The position numbers were made by a program, and so were the translations under genes. Source: Leifsonia sp. Root112D2 (GTDB taxonomy: Bacteria; Actinomycetota; Actinomycetes; Actinomycetales; Microbacteriaceae). Taken from it: a DNA stretch of 64,000 nucleotides. The stretch spans positions 558,001 to 622,000 of the forward strand of contig NZ_LMCU01000001.1 of assembly GCF_001424905.1 (NCBI RefSeq). Reading direction: 5' to 3'. Within the stretch, counting starts at the first letter, position 1. Every line of letters starts with the position of its first letter. Below the pieces are notes generated by a model. It worked only from the letters and a program-made list of their open reading frames with translations, did no database searches and was not told the DNA's origin. Below, piece by piece: positions 16,227-26,887 of the stretch.

Positions 16227-17255
16227 TTACAGCCCCGAGTACGCGTGCAGGCCGTGGAAGAAGACGTTGACGATGCCGAAGTTGAACAGCACCGCGGCGA
16301 AGCCGATCACGGCGAGCCAGGCCGAACGCGAGCCGCGCCATCCGCGGGTCGCCCGGGCGTGAATGTAGCCGGCATAGATCACCCAGATGATGAAGGTCCA
16401 CACCTCTTTGGTGTCCCAGCCCCAGTAGCGGCCCCACGCCTTCTCGGCCCAGATCGAGCCAGCCATGAGCGTGAAGGTCCACAAAATGAAGCCCACGATG
16501 TTCACCCGGTAGGCCAGGTTCTCCAGCGTCGTGGCGCTCGGCAGCGTGGTGAGGAAGGCCAGCATTCCCCGCTTTCCCTTCGCCACCCGGCCGTCGCGCC
16601 AGCCCCTCGCCAGCTGCGCGGCCGACAACGCGAATCCGAGCGCGAAGAATCCGGTGGCGATCGTCGCCACCAGCACATGGATGACCAGCCAGTATGACTG
16701 CAGCGCCGGCGGAAGCGGCACGACCGCCACGTAGTAGCGCACCGTGGAGATGCCCAGCAGAATCAGAATAAGACCGGTCACGAAAGAACCGAGGAATCGC
16801 AGGTCATAGCGCAGGTTCACAATGAGGAACACGGCGACGATGAACAGCGAACCCGTCATCGAGAACTCGTACATATTGGCCCACGGCACACGCCCGGCCG
16901 CAACGCCGCGCAGCACATCGGCCACGATGTGCAACGCGAACGCAAACAGGGTCAGTCCGAATCCGACTCGCAGGCTTCTCGAGGTTCCGATGCGTTGCAC
17001 GCCCTCCTCGACCCGGGTCGTCAGGCGGCTCAGCGTGGCCGTCGCCCGGCCCGAACCCGCGGCTCCGGCGACCGCGGCATCCGCACCAGACGCCACCTCC
17101 GCACGTCGCTCCACGGCGCTGGGCACCGCAACGGCGGCCCCGGCCTGACCGGCCCGGTGGGCAAGGTCGAGCGCGAACGCGACGAAGGCGGCGGCATAGA
17201 GGGCCATGGCGCCAAAGAGGAAGAACACGGAAATTTGCGACAATGTCTCGGTCAC
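16227..17255 (-). CDS. ccsB: Cytochrome c biogenesis protein CcsB (ResC-like)
   Basis: 342 residues, eight or so transmembrane helices. The haem-handling tryptophan-rich motif is GRYWGWDTKEVWTFIIW, with conserved His residues in the flanking helices. With ResB it forms the system II machinery that exports haem and attaches it to c-type cytochromes. A hydrophilic Ala/Arg-rich insertion near residues 45-70 follows the first helix. It is the last gene of the operon, four bases after resB. Confidence 0.92.
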   Translation of the reverse strand: MTETLSQISVFFLFGAMALYAAAFVAFALDLAHRAGQAGAAVAVPSAVERRAEVASGADAAVAGAAGSGRATATLSRLTTRVEEGVQRIGTSRSLRVGFGLTLFAFALHIVADVLRGVAAGRVPWANMYEFSMTGSLFIVAVFLIVNLRYDLRFLGSFVTGLILILLGISTVRYYVAVVPLPPALQSYWLVIHVLVATIATGFFALGFALSAAQLARGWRDGRVAKGKRGMLAFLTTLPSATTLENLAYRVNIVGFILWTFTLMAGSIWAEKAWGRYWGWDTKEVWTFIIWVIYAGYIHARATRGWRGSRSAWLAVIGFAAVLFNFGIVNVFFHGLHAYSGL

Positions 17256-17259
17256 GGGG

Positions 17260-18907
<1,648 letters not shown>

Positions 18908-18924
<17 letters not shown>

Positions 18925-19669
18925 AGTTCGGGATCACCCCCTGCAGGGCCAGCATCCACATGCTCCAGATACCGGAGACCATGAGCAGGCCGATGACGAT
19001 GAGCACGAGACCACCGACGATGTTGATCGCCCGCGTATGCCGCTTCAGGAATGCAACAGCACCCGTGGCCCAGGCGAGCCCCCAGGCAATGAGAATGAAC
19101 GGCACGCCGATGCCGAGCGCATACACGAAGGCAAGCAACGCACCCTGCAGCGGCGAGCCCCAACTCATGGCCGAGATGGCGCCGAGCGTCGGGCCGCTGC
19201 ACGGGCTCCAGCCGATGGCGAAGATGGCACCGAGCAGGGGCGCGCCTGCAAGCCCCGTGGCCGGCTTCCAGCTCGGCTTGATGGTGCGCTGGAAGAAGCG
19301 GAATTGGCCGATGAAGACCAGACCGAGACCGATCACTATCACCCCGGCGATGCGCGTGACGATGTCATTCCACTGGATCAGCCAGATGCCGGCCGAGGTG
19401 ATCACGAACGTCGTGAGCACGTAGACCAACGCGAAGCCCAGCACGAAAAGACCCACGCCGAGAGCGAGCCGGTTGCGGCCCTTCGTATCTCCGGCGGCGG
19501 CGCCGGAGCGGCCATCCGTGAACCCGCCGATATAGGCCAGGTAGCCGGGCACGAGCGGCAGGATGCACGGGGAGGCGAACGAGACGATGCCGGCTAAGAG
19601 GGCGATGGGAACGGCGACCCACAGCTGCCCGCCCGAGACCAGACCACCGAGATCGCCCACAGATCCCAC
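18908..19669 (-). CDS. ccdA: Thiol-disulfide transporter CcdA
   Basis: 253 residues, six or seven transmembrane helices. The two redox cysteines are in SFASPCILPLVPGYLAY and GWSPCSGPTLGAI, the pair that carries electrons from cytoplasmic thioredoxin to the outer face in DsbD/CcdA proteins. It should reduce the TlpA-like lipoprotein encoded just upstream, keeping apocytochrome cysteines reduced for haem attachment. GTG 19669 follows the tlpA stop by two bases. Confidence 0.93.
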
Positions 19670-19671
19670 GA

Positions 19672-20262
19672 CTAGTTGCTCTCGGCTATCGCGTCACCGA
19701 TGAGCGTGTCGAGTGTCGACGGCTGGTCGGTGATAGGCCCCTCGATGCGCGCCGCGACGCGCCCCTGCTTGTCGAGAACGATCGTCGTCGGGGTGGCATT
19801 AGGGTGAATCGAGCCGCTGAAAGCGAGCTGCACCGAGCCGCTGTCAACGTCGAGGATCGAGGGATAGGTGACCCCGTAACTCTTCTCGAACGACGTCGCC
19901 GTGCCCGCCGCATCGTGCGTGTTGACACCGACGAACAGCGCCCCCTTGCCGTTGTACTGCTCGCTCAGCTTCTGCAGTGCGGATGCCTCCACCCGGCAGG
20001 GCGCACAGCCCGCGTACCAGAAGTTCACGACGAGCACCTCGCCGAGGTGATCCTTCGAGGAGAAGGTCGCCCCGCCTGCTGTCGGGCCGGAGAAAGTCAC
20101 GGCCTTGTCGCGGTGCGCGGCCGCGACCTCGGTGACGCCGCTGCCGGCGATGTAGTTCTTGCCGCTGCCGTCTTTGTACTGCTGGGCCAGCGGATCGCTG
20201 GTGCAGCCGGTGAGCACGAGGGCGCCGGCGATCAACACGACGGCAAGAGAACGGATGCGCAT
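19672..20262 (-). CDS. TlpA/ResA-like thioredoxin lipoprotein
   Basis: 196 residues. The lipoprotein signal ends in LVLTGC (Cys20). The thioredoxin fold follows, with active-site WYAGCAPC and cis-Pro region ATPTTIVLD. It is anchored outside the membrane and is likely the ResA-type apocytochrome c thiol reductant served by CcdA. Its ATG overlaps the stop of the upstream phosphatase (TGATG). Confidence 0.92.
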   Translation of the reverse strand: MRIRSLAVVLIAGALVLTGCTSDPLAQQYKDGSGKNYIAGSGVTEVAAAHRDKAVTFSGPTAGGATFSSKDHLGEVLVVNFWYAGCAPCRVEASALQKLSEQYNGKGALFVGVNTHDAAGTATSFEKSYGVTYPSILDVDSGSVQLAFSGSIHPNATPTTIVLDKQGRVAARIEGPITDQPSTLDTLIGDAIAESN

Positions 20263-20912
20263 CAGACGGCACCCACGTCGCTCGCGTTTGCCTGCAGCGC
20301 AAGAGCGGGTTCGGCGTAACCGACCTCGACGAGCTCGCCGTCGCGCCGCTCGAAGCTCGTGATGCTCGAGAGCATGCAGCGCCGCTTGCGCGGGTCATGC
20401 AGGTACCGCTCACCCGCGACAGAGAGGTGCAGAGTCCAGATGGGCAACTGGTGGCTGAGCAGAACGACGTCGCCGCCGGCATCCGCATCGCCCTCGACGG
20501 AGTCGAAGGCGTCGTTCACGGCCGCGCGCATGCGTGCGGCGATGCTCGCGTACGCCTCGCCCCAACTGGGTCGCCAGGGGTTGATCAGCCACGGCCAGTT
20601 CGTGGGGACTCGCACGGCGCGACTCATCACGGTGCCCTCGAAGTGATTGGTGGGCTCGATGATGCGCTCGTCAACGCCCGGCTCAAGGCCGAATGCCGCG
20701 GCGATCGGCGCGATTGATTCGCGGGTCCGCTGCAGCGGCGAGGAGGCCAAACTGGCGATGCTGCGGTTGCGCGCCACCAGATCGTCGGCGGCGGACTGCG
20801 CCATCCGGTGCCCCAATTTGGAGAGGCCAAAGCCCGACAACCTGCCGTACAGGATGCCATCGGGGTTGAACACCTCTCCATGACGGACGAGGTGCACCTG
20901 GCTCACTACCAC
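20262..20912 (-). CDS. Histidine phosphatase family protein (phosphoglycerate mutase-like)
   Basis: 216 residues. The N-terminal LVRHGEV gives the phospho-accepting His, with RTRESIAPI and SHQLPIWTLHL carrying the other conserved Arg/His residues. It heads the cytochrome c maturation operon, a position common in actinobacteria, but its substrate is unknown. GTG 20912 follows TAGACT (20925-20920, reverse) by seven bases, which supports this start over the next GTG two codons later. Confidence 0.85.
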   Translation of the reverse strand: MVVSQVHLVRHGEVFNPDGILYGRLSGFGLSKLGHRMAQSAADDLVARNRSIASLASSPLQRTRESIAPIAAAFGLEPGVDERIIEPTNHFEGTVMSRAVRVPTNWPWLINPWRPSWGEAYASIAARMRAAVNDAFDSVEGDADAGGDVVLLSHQLPIWTLHLSVAGERYLHDPRKRRCMLSSITSFERRDGELVEVGYAEPALALQANASDVGAV

Positions 20913-20979
20913 GGCATCCAGTCTACGGAGGGCTTTGCCCTGAATTTACCGTGAACGCTCCTCGTCTAAACTCAGGGTT
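20913..20979. promoter_or_regulatory. Divergent leaderless promoters (phosphatase operon / aspS)
   Basis: TAGACT (20925-20920, reverse) is seven bases from GTG 20912, and TAAACT (20967-20972) is seven bases from GTG 20980. Neither start has a ribosome binding site. The 67-bp gap holds only these two promoters. Confidence 0.6.
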
Positions 20980-22308
<1,329 letters not shown>

Positions 22309-22318
22309 GCTTCCCTCC

Positions 22319-22476
22319 GCTGGTTGAGGAGCGAGGAACGAGCGTCTCGAAACCAGGGCGCCACGCCGGTTTCGAGACGGCCGCTTCGCGCAGGTCCTCG
22401 CTCGCAAGCTCGCTCGGCGCTGGGGTCGCGAATCGCTGACGCGATTCCCCAAGCTCCACCGCGCTCCTCAACCAGC
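22319..22476. repeat. Expanded palindromic repeat downstream of aspS
   Basis: The left arm 22319-22354 is the standard 36-mer. The right arm is split: GGTTTCGAGACG is followed by about 80 bp of extra sequence before GCTCCTCAACCAGC ends the element at 22476. It looks like a standard copy enlarged by an internal insertion. It lies between convergent genes. Confidence 0.75.
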
Positions 22477-22489
22477 GTTTGTAGCGCGA

Positions 22490-22879
22490 TTAGACCTCGA
22501 CGGTGTAGTTCAGCTGCAACTCGTCGGCGGGCAGCCCGCGGATGCCCCAGTCGTGTTTCGGCGTCTCGGTGATGGCGATCTCGAGATCGACGGGAGCGAT
22601 GCCGAGCTCACGCTCGAACGCCGCATACAACGCTCGATACAGGGCCTTCTTCGTCTCAACACTGCGCCCGGCGAACATCGCGATCTCGATGATCGTGTAC
22701 CGCTCGCTGCGGCCGTCGGGCGTCGGAAAGTTCTCGGCCGTCATCGGAAAGAAGCGGTGGAAGCGTTTGGTGGCGGGCAGCTGGAGAACGGTCACCGCGC
22801 AGTCGTGAATGACCCGGGACATCCGCTCGCGTGCCGGTTCGAGGGCCGCTGCCTGCCCGTAGATCTTGAACTGTGCCAT
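22490..22879 (-). CDS. Tautomerase-family protein lacking the N-terminal proline
   Basis: 129 residues resembling the Tautomerase_2 group of the 4-oxalocrotonate tautomerase superfamily (KIYGQAAALEPARERMSRVIHDC and YTIIEIAMFAGRSVETKKALYRAL). These enzymes normally use Pro1 as base after Met removal. Here the start reads MAQFKIYG, so residue 1 would be Ala. The start is supported by TAGGGT (22891-22886, reverse) six bases upstream. Tautomerase activity is therefore doubtful. Confidence 0.7.
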   Translation of the reverse strand: MAQFKIYGQAAALEPARERMSRVIHDCAVTVLQLPATKRFHRFFPMTAENFPTPDGRSERYTIIEIAMFAGRSVETKKALYRALYAAFERELGIAPVDLEIAITETPKHDWGIRGLPADELQLNYTVEV

Positions 22880-22901
22880 GAGCAGACCCTACTGGAGCGT
22901 G

Positions 22902-22937
22902 GGTCTCGATACGCTCGTTCCTCGCTACTCGACCACC
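22902..22937. repeat. Single arm of the 36-bp repeat, overlapping the end of the hydrolase gene
   Basis: GGTCTCGATACGCTCGTTCC...GACCACC is one 36-bp arm in the TATCGAGACC variant, without a partner arm. Read on the reverse strand it supplies the last codons and the stop of the hydrolase gene. Confidence 0.7.
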
Positions 22938-24868
22938 GGGAGCGGGCCGAAGGCATCCGCGGGGTAGTAGGTGATGGTAGACGCCCAGCCGTCGGGCAGC
23001 AGAAGCGGCAGCCACTCGGCCTCGGCCGCATCCGTGTCAAAGGTCACGTCGAGCTGCTCACGCCAGCGGCCGTCGGTCATGCGCTGCACGGTCGCCTCCC
23101 ACGTGACGCCGGGAGATTCCTTGGCCTGCAGCCGAAAGTGGATGCCGATGGCCCGCCGCCGTTTCAGCAACGACAGCAGGCCCCGATACACGACCGCGCG
23201 TTCCACCCCTTCGAACCAGGGGCGCAGGCTGCGCACGAGCACGTCGGCATTCCAGAGGATGGTGGTCGGAAAGCCGGTGCGCGACTGGTAGATGTCGACG
23301 GCGATGACCCCGGCGACGCGACGCAGCGCGGTTTTCAGCGTCGTGCGCGTGATGCCGTCTTGCACGGTCGAGTGCAGGTACACGGGCACGGCGGCCTGAG
23401 GCGTGGAGAAGCCGGCGCGGGTTGCGGCGAAGTCTCGCAGGCTCTGGCCCGGCCCGAAGAAGGACAGCGCGCCGTGTGCACCATGCAGATAGCGTTCGAG
23501 CTGCTCATCGGGCGGGTCGTCCTCCACGAGACCCGCGGTCTCGGCGTAGCTGGGCGAATGGTGCAGCATCGAGATGCGATACCCGAGAGGCAGCGGCGGC
23601 CCGGCCTTGATGGTGATCCACGCGCCGCCGGCCGAACCCGCATCCTGCCGGAACGGACGCACGGGGTTCTCCCGCCCGTCCACGCGCGGCACCGGGTCGA
23701 GCAGGTGCTCCAGTGACAGCACGCGAATGTGTGGCGAGACGGCGTATCGCCCGATCGGTGCCCCCGCCGTCACCAGGTGGGTCACCGTGAATCCGTTCTC
23801 CAGGCAGCGCTCCGCCAGCTGGGCCGCGACAAGCCCGCCCAGGCTGAATCCGGCGAGCATCACGTGATCGTCGGGGCCGATGGCCGCCAGCTTCATGGCG
23901 GCGAGCGCCGCGCGCGTGAGCGTGGTCTCCCGCATCGAGAGAGCCACCAGATCGGCCGTCAGGTCATTCGGCGCCTGGCCCGATCGCGGATGCCACACCT
24001 GCGTGCTCGGCAGCTGCACAACCCACAGCCGGATGCCGTTCTCCCCCATCCGAGACACCACCCGAATCACCGCGACGTCACCGCGGTCGTCGAGATCGGG
24101 GTCGCCCAGGTCGTCGATTTCGCGCTGGCTGATCAGCAGTTCGCGCAGCCCGCGAATCTCTCGGCGGCGCATCGCCGTCGCGGCGAGTCCGGGGACTCCG
24201 AACGGGTCGGGCGGAGCTCCCATCGTGAGGCCCGCGAACGTGGAGTCGACCAGCCAGCCACGGCGGCCGGGCGTGTAGCGGCGCGGCGCATCCGGATCTC
24301 TCCACCACTGGATGAAACGCGAAATCTGTGGAAATGACGCCTGCAGAAACGCGTCATAGTCCACGACGACGGCCTTGTTCCCGTCGGCAAAATAGCCACG
24401 GCGCCGACCGAGGCCGATGAGCTTGACCACGAGTGCAGGGGTCGAGAACACCGCCAGGTACGGTCGCGCGCGCCAGACCGGCAGCACCGTTCCCACCAGG
24501 CTCGCGAGTAGGGCGAGCGGCGAGAACAGCCAGGCAGCCGTGCGGGCGATGAGGCCGACCGCTTCGGCAAACAATCGCAGAAACGAGCCGTTGAGCACGA
24601 GCGAGCGCGAGCCGGCGGTGATCGGCGCACGGAGCGCAAACGGGTAGATGATCGACGAGAGGCGACGAATGCCGAACCACAGCCACGCCCACACGAACAG
24701 CACAAGCCACACGGCTCCGCGCACGATCCAGGCAGCAACGGCCACCACGAGCAGCACAATTCCGAGTGCGAGCATGAGCACGGCGGCGATCGAGAGCCCC
24801 AGAACGAGGCCTATCCAGCCGGCGACCCCACGACCGCCCCTCACCCGGGGCGGGAGCTGCGGCATCAT
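22925..24868 (-). CDS. Large membrane-anchored alpha/beta-hydrolase-like protein
   Basis: 647 residues. Three or four hydrophobic helices lie near 15-75 and 100-130. A soluble domain follows with a lipase-type nucleophile elbow AGFSLGG near residue 343 and a preceding strand DDHVMLA. His and Asp partners are not obvious (HHSPSYAE and LDPVPRVDG are candidates). I know no closer family. ATG 24868 is six bases after TAGGCT (24880-24875, reverse). The last residues VVE and the stop come from the repeat arm at 22902-22937. Confidence 0.65.
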   Translation of the reverse strand: MMPQLPPRVRGGRGVAGWIGLVLGLSIAAVLMLALGIVLLVVAVAAWIVRGAVWLVLFVWAWLWFGIRRLSSIIYPFALRAPITAGSRSLVLNGSFLRLFAEAVGLIARTAAWLFSPLALLASLVGTVLPVWRARPYLAVFSTPALVVKLIGLGRRRGYFADGNKAVVVDYDAFLQASFPQISRFIQWWRDPDAPRRYTPGRRGWLVDSTFAGLTMGAPPDPFGVPGLAATAMRRREIRGLRELLISQREIDDLGDPDLDDRGDVAVIRVVSRMGENGIRLWVVQLPSTQVWHPRSGQAPNDLTADLVALSMRETTLTRAALAAMKLAAIGPDDHVMLAGFSLGGLVAAQLAERCLENGFTVTHLVTAGAPIGRYAVSPHIRVLSLEHLLDPVPRVDGRENPVRPFRQDAGSAGGAWITIKAGPPLPLGYRISMLHHSPSYAETAGLVEDDPPDEQLERYLHGAHGALSFFGPGQSLRDFAATRAGFSTPQAAVPVYLHSTVQDGITRTTLKTALRRVAGVIAVDIYQSRTGFPTTILWNADVLVRSLRPWFEGVERAVVYRGLLSLLKRRRAIGIHFRLQAKESPGVTWEATVQRMTDGRWREQLDVTFDTDAAEAEWLPLLLPDGWASTITYYPADAFGPLPVVE

Positions 24869-24978
24869 GCCCTCAGCCTAACGATGGCCGCCGACGCTCT
24901 AGCGCTGGCGGCAGTTGCTTCGTATATTGAGCACAGGTGGCCATCGGGCCACCCTCCGTTTGGGGAAAGTGAGTTGAC

Positions 24979-25155
24979 ATGGCTGGCAAGTTCGAACTCT
25001 ACGAAGACAAATCGGGCCACTACCGGTTTCGGCTGAAGGCCGGCAACGGCGAAGTGATTGCGGTGTCAGAGGCGTACAACTCGAAGGCGAGTGCGCAGAA
25101 CGGCATCGAGTCCGTCAAGAAGAACGCGCCCGATGCGGCGGTCGTCGAGGTCTAG
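24979..25155 (+). CDS. DUF1508 / YegP-family small protein
   Basis: 58 residues (MAGKFELYEDKSGHYRFRLK at the start, SKASAQNGIESVKKNAP near the end). This is a single YegP/DUF1508 unit; longer members have two in tandem. The fold is a small beta-rich unit of unknown role. A purine-rich GGGGAAAGTGAG precedes the ATG. TATATT near 24932 is a possible -10 box. Confidence 0.85.
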   Translation: MAGKFELYEDKSGHYRFRLKAGNGEVIAVSEAYNSKASAQNGIESVKKNAPDAAVVEV

Positions 25156-25163
25156 TCACACCG

Positions 25164-25201
25164 CGGGTCGAGTGACGCCGCCTGCGGCGTTACTCGACCC
25201 G
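25164..25201. repeat. Near-perfect 18-bp-arm palindrome between the YegP and Dabb genes
   Basis: CGGGTCGAGTGACGCCGC (25164-25181) pairs with GCGGCGTTACTCGACCCG (25184-25201), with one mismatch and a 2-nt loop. It lies between convergent genes and may terminate both. The Dabb gene ends inside it (its last residues are RVE). It differs from the GCTGGTTGAGG family but shares the GTCGAGTAAC core of the variant at 2205. Confidence 0.7.
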
Positions 25202-25507
25202 CCGAACAACGACGAAGTCGACGGAGGAACGTTCCGAGACCACGGAGCGAATGTAGCCAGCCACCTTCTGATGCTCAGGGTGCTCCACATAGCGTGCCAG
25301 CGCATCCGCATCGTCATAATCGGCGATCAGCACGACATCCCAATTCTGGGCCGGGGCCACATCATTCACCCCGACTTCGAGCGTGCGAATCTCGCTCACG
25401 AGGGCGGGCAACGATTCAAGCCCCGAGCGGATGCGCGCAATCTGCTCGGCCTTCACCGTCGCGTCGGTCTCGGCGAGCTTCCAGGTGACGACGTGGCGCA
25501 GGGTCAT
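25190..25507 (-). CDS. Dabb-type alpha/beta-barrel stress protein
   Basis: 105 residues from ATG 25507. The ferredoxin-like Dabb fold is seen in LRHVVTWKLAE, VGVNDVAPAQNWDVVLIADYDD and YVEHPEHQKVAGYI. Members are dimeric stress-responsive or unknown proteins. ATG overlaps the stop of the glutaredoxin gene (ATGA), so the two are coupled. The 3' end lies in the palindrome at 25164-25201. Confidence 0.82.
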   Translation of the reverse strand: MTLRHVVTWKLAETDATVKAEQIARIRSGLESLPALVSEIRTLEVGVNDVAPAQNWDVVLIADYDDADALARYVEHPEHQKVAGYIRSVVSERSSVDFVVVRRVE

Positions 25508-25773
25508 TTTTCCTCCAGGAGTGCGGCGCGCAGACGCGCCGGGTCGACGCGCCAATAGGTGTGCACCTTACCGTCGATCATGAGCACCGGAATGTCCTCG
25601 ACATAGCGATCGAAGAGTTCGGTGTCGTCGAGTATTGAGAGCTCGTTGAGCGCCAGGCACGGCGCCGCTGCATCCGTATTCAACTCGGTCATCACGCCCG
25701 TCACGACGGCCAGCGCGTCTTCGCAGAGGTGACAATCAGGCTTGCCGATGAGGGTGAGTTGCGTGGGGGGCAC
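25504..25773 (-). CDS. Glutaredoxin-like protein
   Basis: 89 residues. A thioredoxin fold with redox motif CHLC after LIGKPDC and the cis-Pro segment VEDIPVLMIDG. It probably handles disulfides or serves as a small reductase in the cytoplasm; partners unknown. GTG 25773 follows TAGGCT (25785-25780, reverse) by six bases. First gene of a two-gene operon with the Dabb protein. Confidence 0.85.
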   Translation of the reverse strand: MPPTQLTLIGKPDCHLCEDALAVVTGVMTELNTDAAAPCLALNELSILDDTELFDRYVEDIPVLMIDGKVHTYWRVDPARLRAALLEEK

Positions 25774-25814
25774 TCCGCAAGCCTAATCCGACGAAGAACT
25801 CTTAAGCGCGCAGC

Positions 25815-25848
25815 AAAAAGCGCCGGGGCTCGTGAAGAGTCCGGCGCT
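25815..25848 (-). terminator. Intrinsic terminator of the bS22 gene
   Basis: On the reverse strand AGCGCCGG and CCGGCGCT form an 8-bp stem, followed immediately by TTTTT. It lies 21 bases after the stop of the small ribosomal protein gene, a classic Rho-independent terminator. Confidence 0.85.
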
Positions 25849-25869
25849 CGCCAGTAGACCTGTTAAGGC

Positions 25870-25968
25870 CTACTTCTTGTTGCGACGCTGGTGACGAGTC
25901 TTACGAAGCAGCTTGCGGTGCTTCTTCTTCGCCATACGCTTGCGGCGCTTCTTAATTACAGAACCCAC
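25870..25968 (-). CDS. Small basic ribosomal protein bS22-type (AURKAIP1/COX24 domain)
   Basis: 32 residues from GTG 25968, reading GSVIKKRRKRMAKKKHRKLL and ending RHQRRNKK: nearly all Lys/Arg/His. This matches the tiny actinobacterial protein bS22 of the small ribosomal subunit. GAGG lies six bases before the start and a strong terminator follows. It neighbours a small HTH gene, as in mycobacteria where the pair sits beside proC; here proC is about 3 kb away. Confidence 0.93.
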   Translation of the reverse strand: MGSVIKKRRKRMAKKKHRKLLRKTRHQRRNKK

Positions 25969-26050
25969 ACAGACCTCACAAAGTTCAGGGGTTTGCCGCA
26001 TGATACGCGGCTGACACAAGGAGTAAGTCTAGCGTACGCGCGAGGGCACC

Positions 26051-26245
26051 CTACGCCGAGTCCGCGACGTGGTTGCCTATCGCGGCCGTGACGGCCGACT
26101 CGGGCACGCGAAACGACCGTCCGAAGCGGATGGCCGGAAGTTCGCCGGAATGCACCATTCGGTACACGGTCATGCGCGACACCCGCATCATGTCTGCCAC
26201 TTCGGCAACCGTCAGAAAACGAACCTCAGAGAGATCGTGCGCCAT
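26051..26245 (-). CDS. BldC-like/excisionase-type HTH DNA-binding protein
   Basis: 64 residues from ATG 26245. A single MerR-like winged helix: FLTVAEVADMMRVSRMTVYR is the HTH and FGRSFRVPESAV the wing. It has no effector domain. Conserved beside the bS22 gene in actinobacteria. The start is fixed by the usual protein length and GGACACCCG upstream. Its leader carries three evenly spaced GTGACT direct repeats, a likely autoregulatory site. Confidence 0.88.
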   Translation of the reverse strand: MAHDLSEVRFLTVAEVADMMRVSRMTVYRMVHSGELPAIRFGRSFRVPESAVTAAIGNHVADSA

Positions 26246-26257
26246 CGGGTGTCCTTT

Positions 26258-26326
26258 GTGACTCAAGTGACTTGAAGTGACTGGTGTGTGTAGCGAAACT
26301 CTAGGGGCTGCTGTGGCCCCTGTAAA
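26258..26326 (-). promoter_or_regulatory. Promoter and triple direct-repeat operator of the HTH gene
   Basis: On the reverse strand TTTACA (26326-26321) and TAGAGT (26303-26298) are a -35/-10 pair with a 17-bp spacer. Downstream of the predicted start, GTGACT occurs on the forward strand at 26258, 26267 and 26277, spaced 9 and 10 bp. Direct repeats near one helical turn suit cooperative binding by BldC-like proteins. Confidence 0.5.
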
Positions 26327-26340
26327 GACCCCGTAAAGAG

Positions 26341-26775
26341 CTACTCGCGGCGCCACTTTCTGGGAGTGACCTTCTCCACGGCCGTCGTGACGCGGTAACT
26401 CGTGTCGGCGAAGACCTTGCCGACGGCCCCGGCGAACTCGCGAGCCTCGCCGCCGAGCAGATCGGCCTCGGAGGAATAGCTCACCCCCTTCGAAACGTCC
26501 AGCAGGGGCATCAGCCAGTCTTCGAGCGGCTCCAGCGGGGCGGTATCGAGGCGGTAATAGCGGTGCTGGCCCTCTTCGCGCACGTGAACCAGCCCGGCTT
26601 CGCGCAAGACCTTCAGATGTTTAGAGACCGTCGGCTGGCTCAGCTCCAGCTTTCCCACGATCTCGGAGACGCTGATCTCCCGCGTCTCGTTCACCGCGGC
26701 CGCGCTCCGCTCGTGCAGCACCTGCAGGATGTCGCGACGCGTCGCATCCGCTACTACGTCAAAGATGTCGGCCAT
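26341..26775 (-). CDS. ArsR-family winged-helix repressor
   Basis: 144 residues. HTH segment SVSEIVGKLELSQPTVSKHLKVLREAGLV and wing REEGQHRYYRL are typical of ArsR/SmtB proteins. No CxC metal site is visible, so the signal may not be a metal. The C-terminal tail (about 50 residues) is longer than the core fold. ATG 26775 follows TACCCT (26787-26782, reverse) by six bases. It diverges from trkH and could control it, though this is only positional. Confidence 0.85.
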   Translation of the reverse strand: MADIFDVVADATRRDILQVLHERSAAAVNETREISVSEIVGKLELSQPTVSKHLKVLREAGLVHVREEGQHRYYRLDTAPLEPLEDWLMPLLDVSKGVSYSSEADLLGGEAREFAGAVGKVFADTSYRVTTAVEKVTPRKWRRE

Positions 26776-26887
26776 GCCTCAAGGGTAGCGCGGCAGGGCG
26801 CGCACGGCCGTGTTGCAATTCGTAGGATGCGGAGCCGCAGACAGCTACGCTGCCGAGGAAGGCAATTCTCGCCGAAGGGGGAATCGG

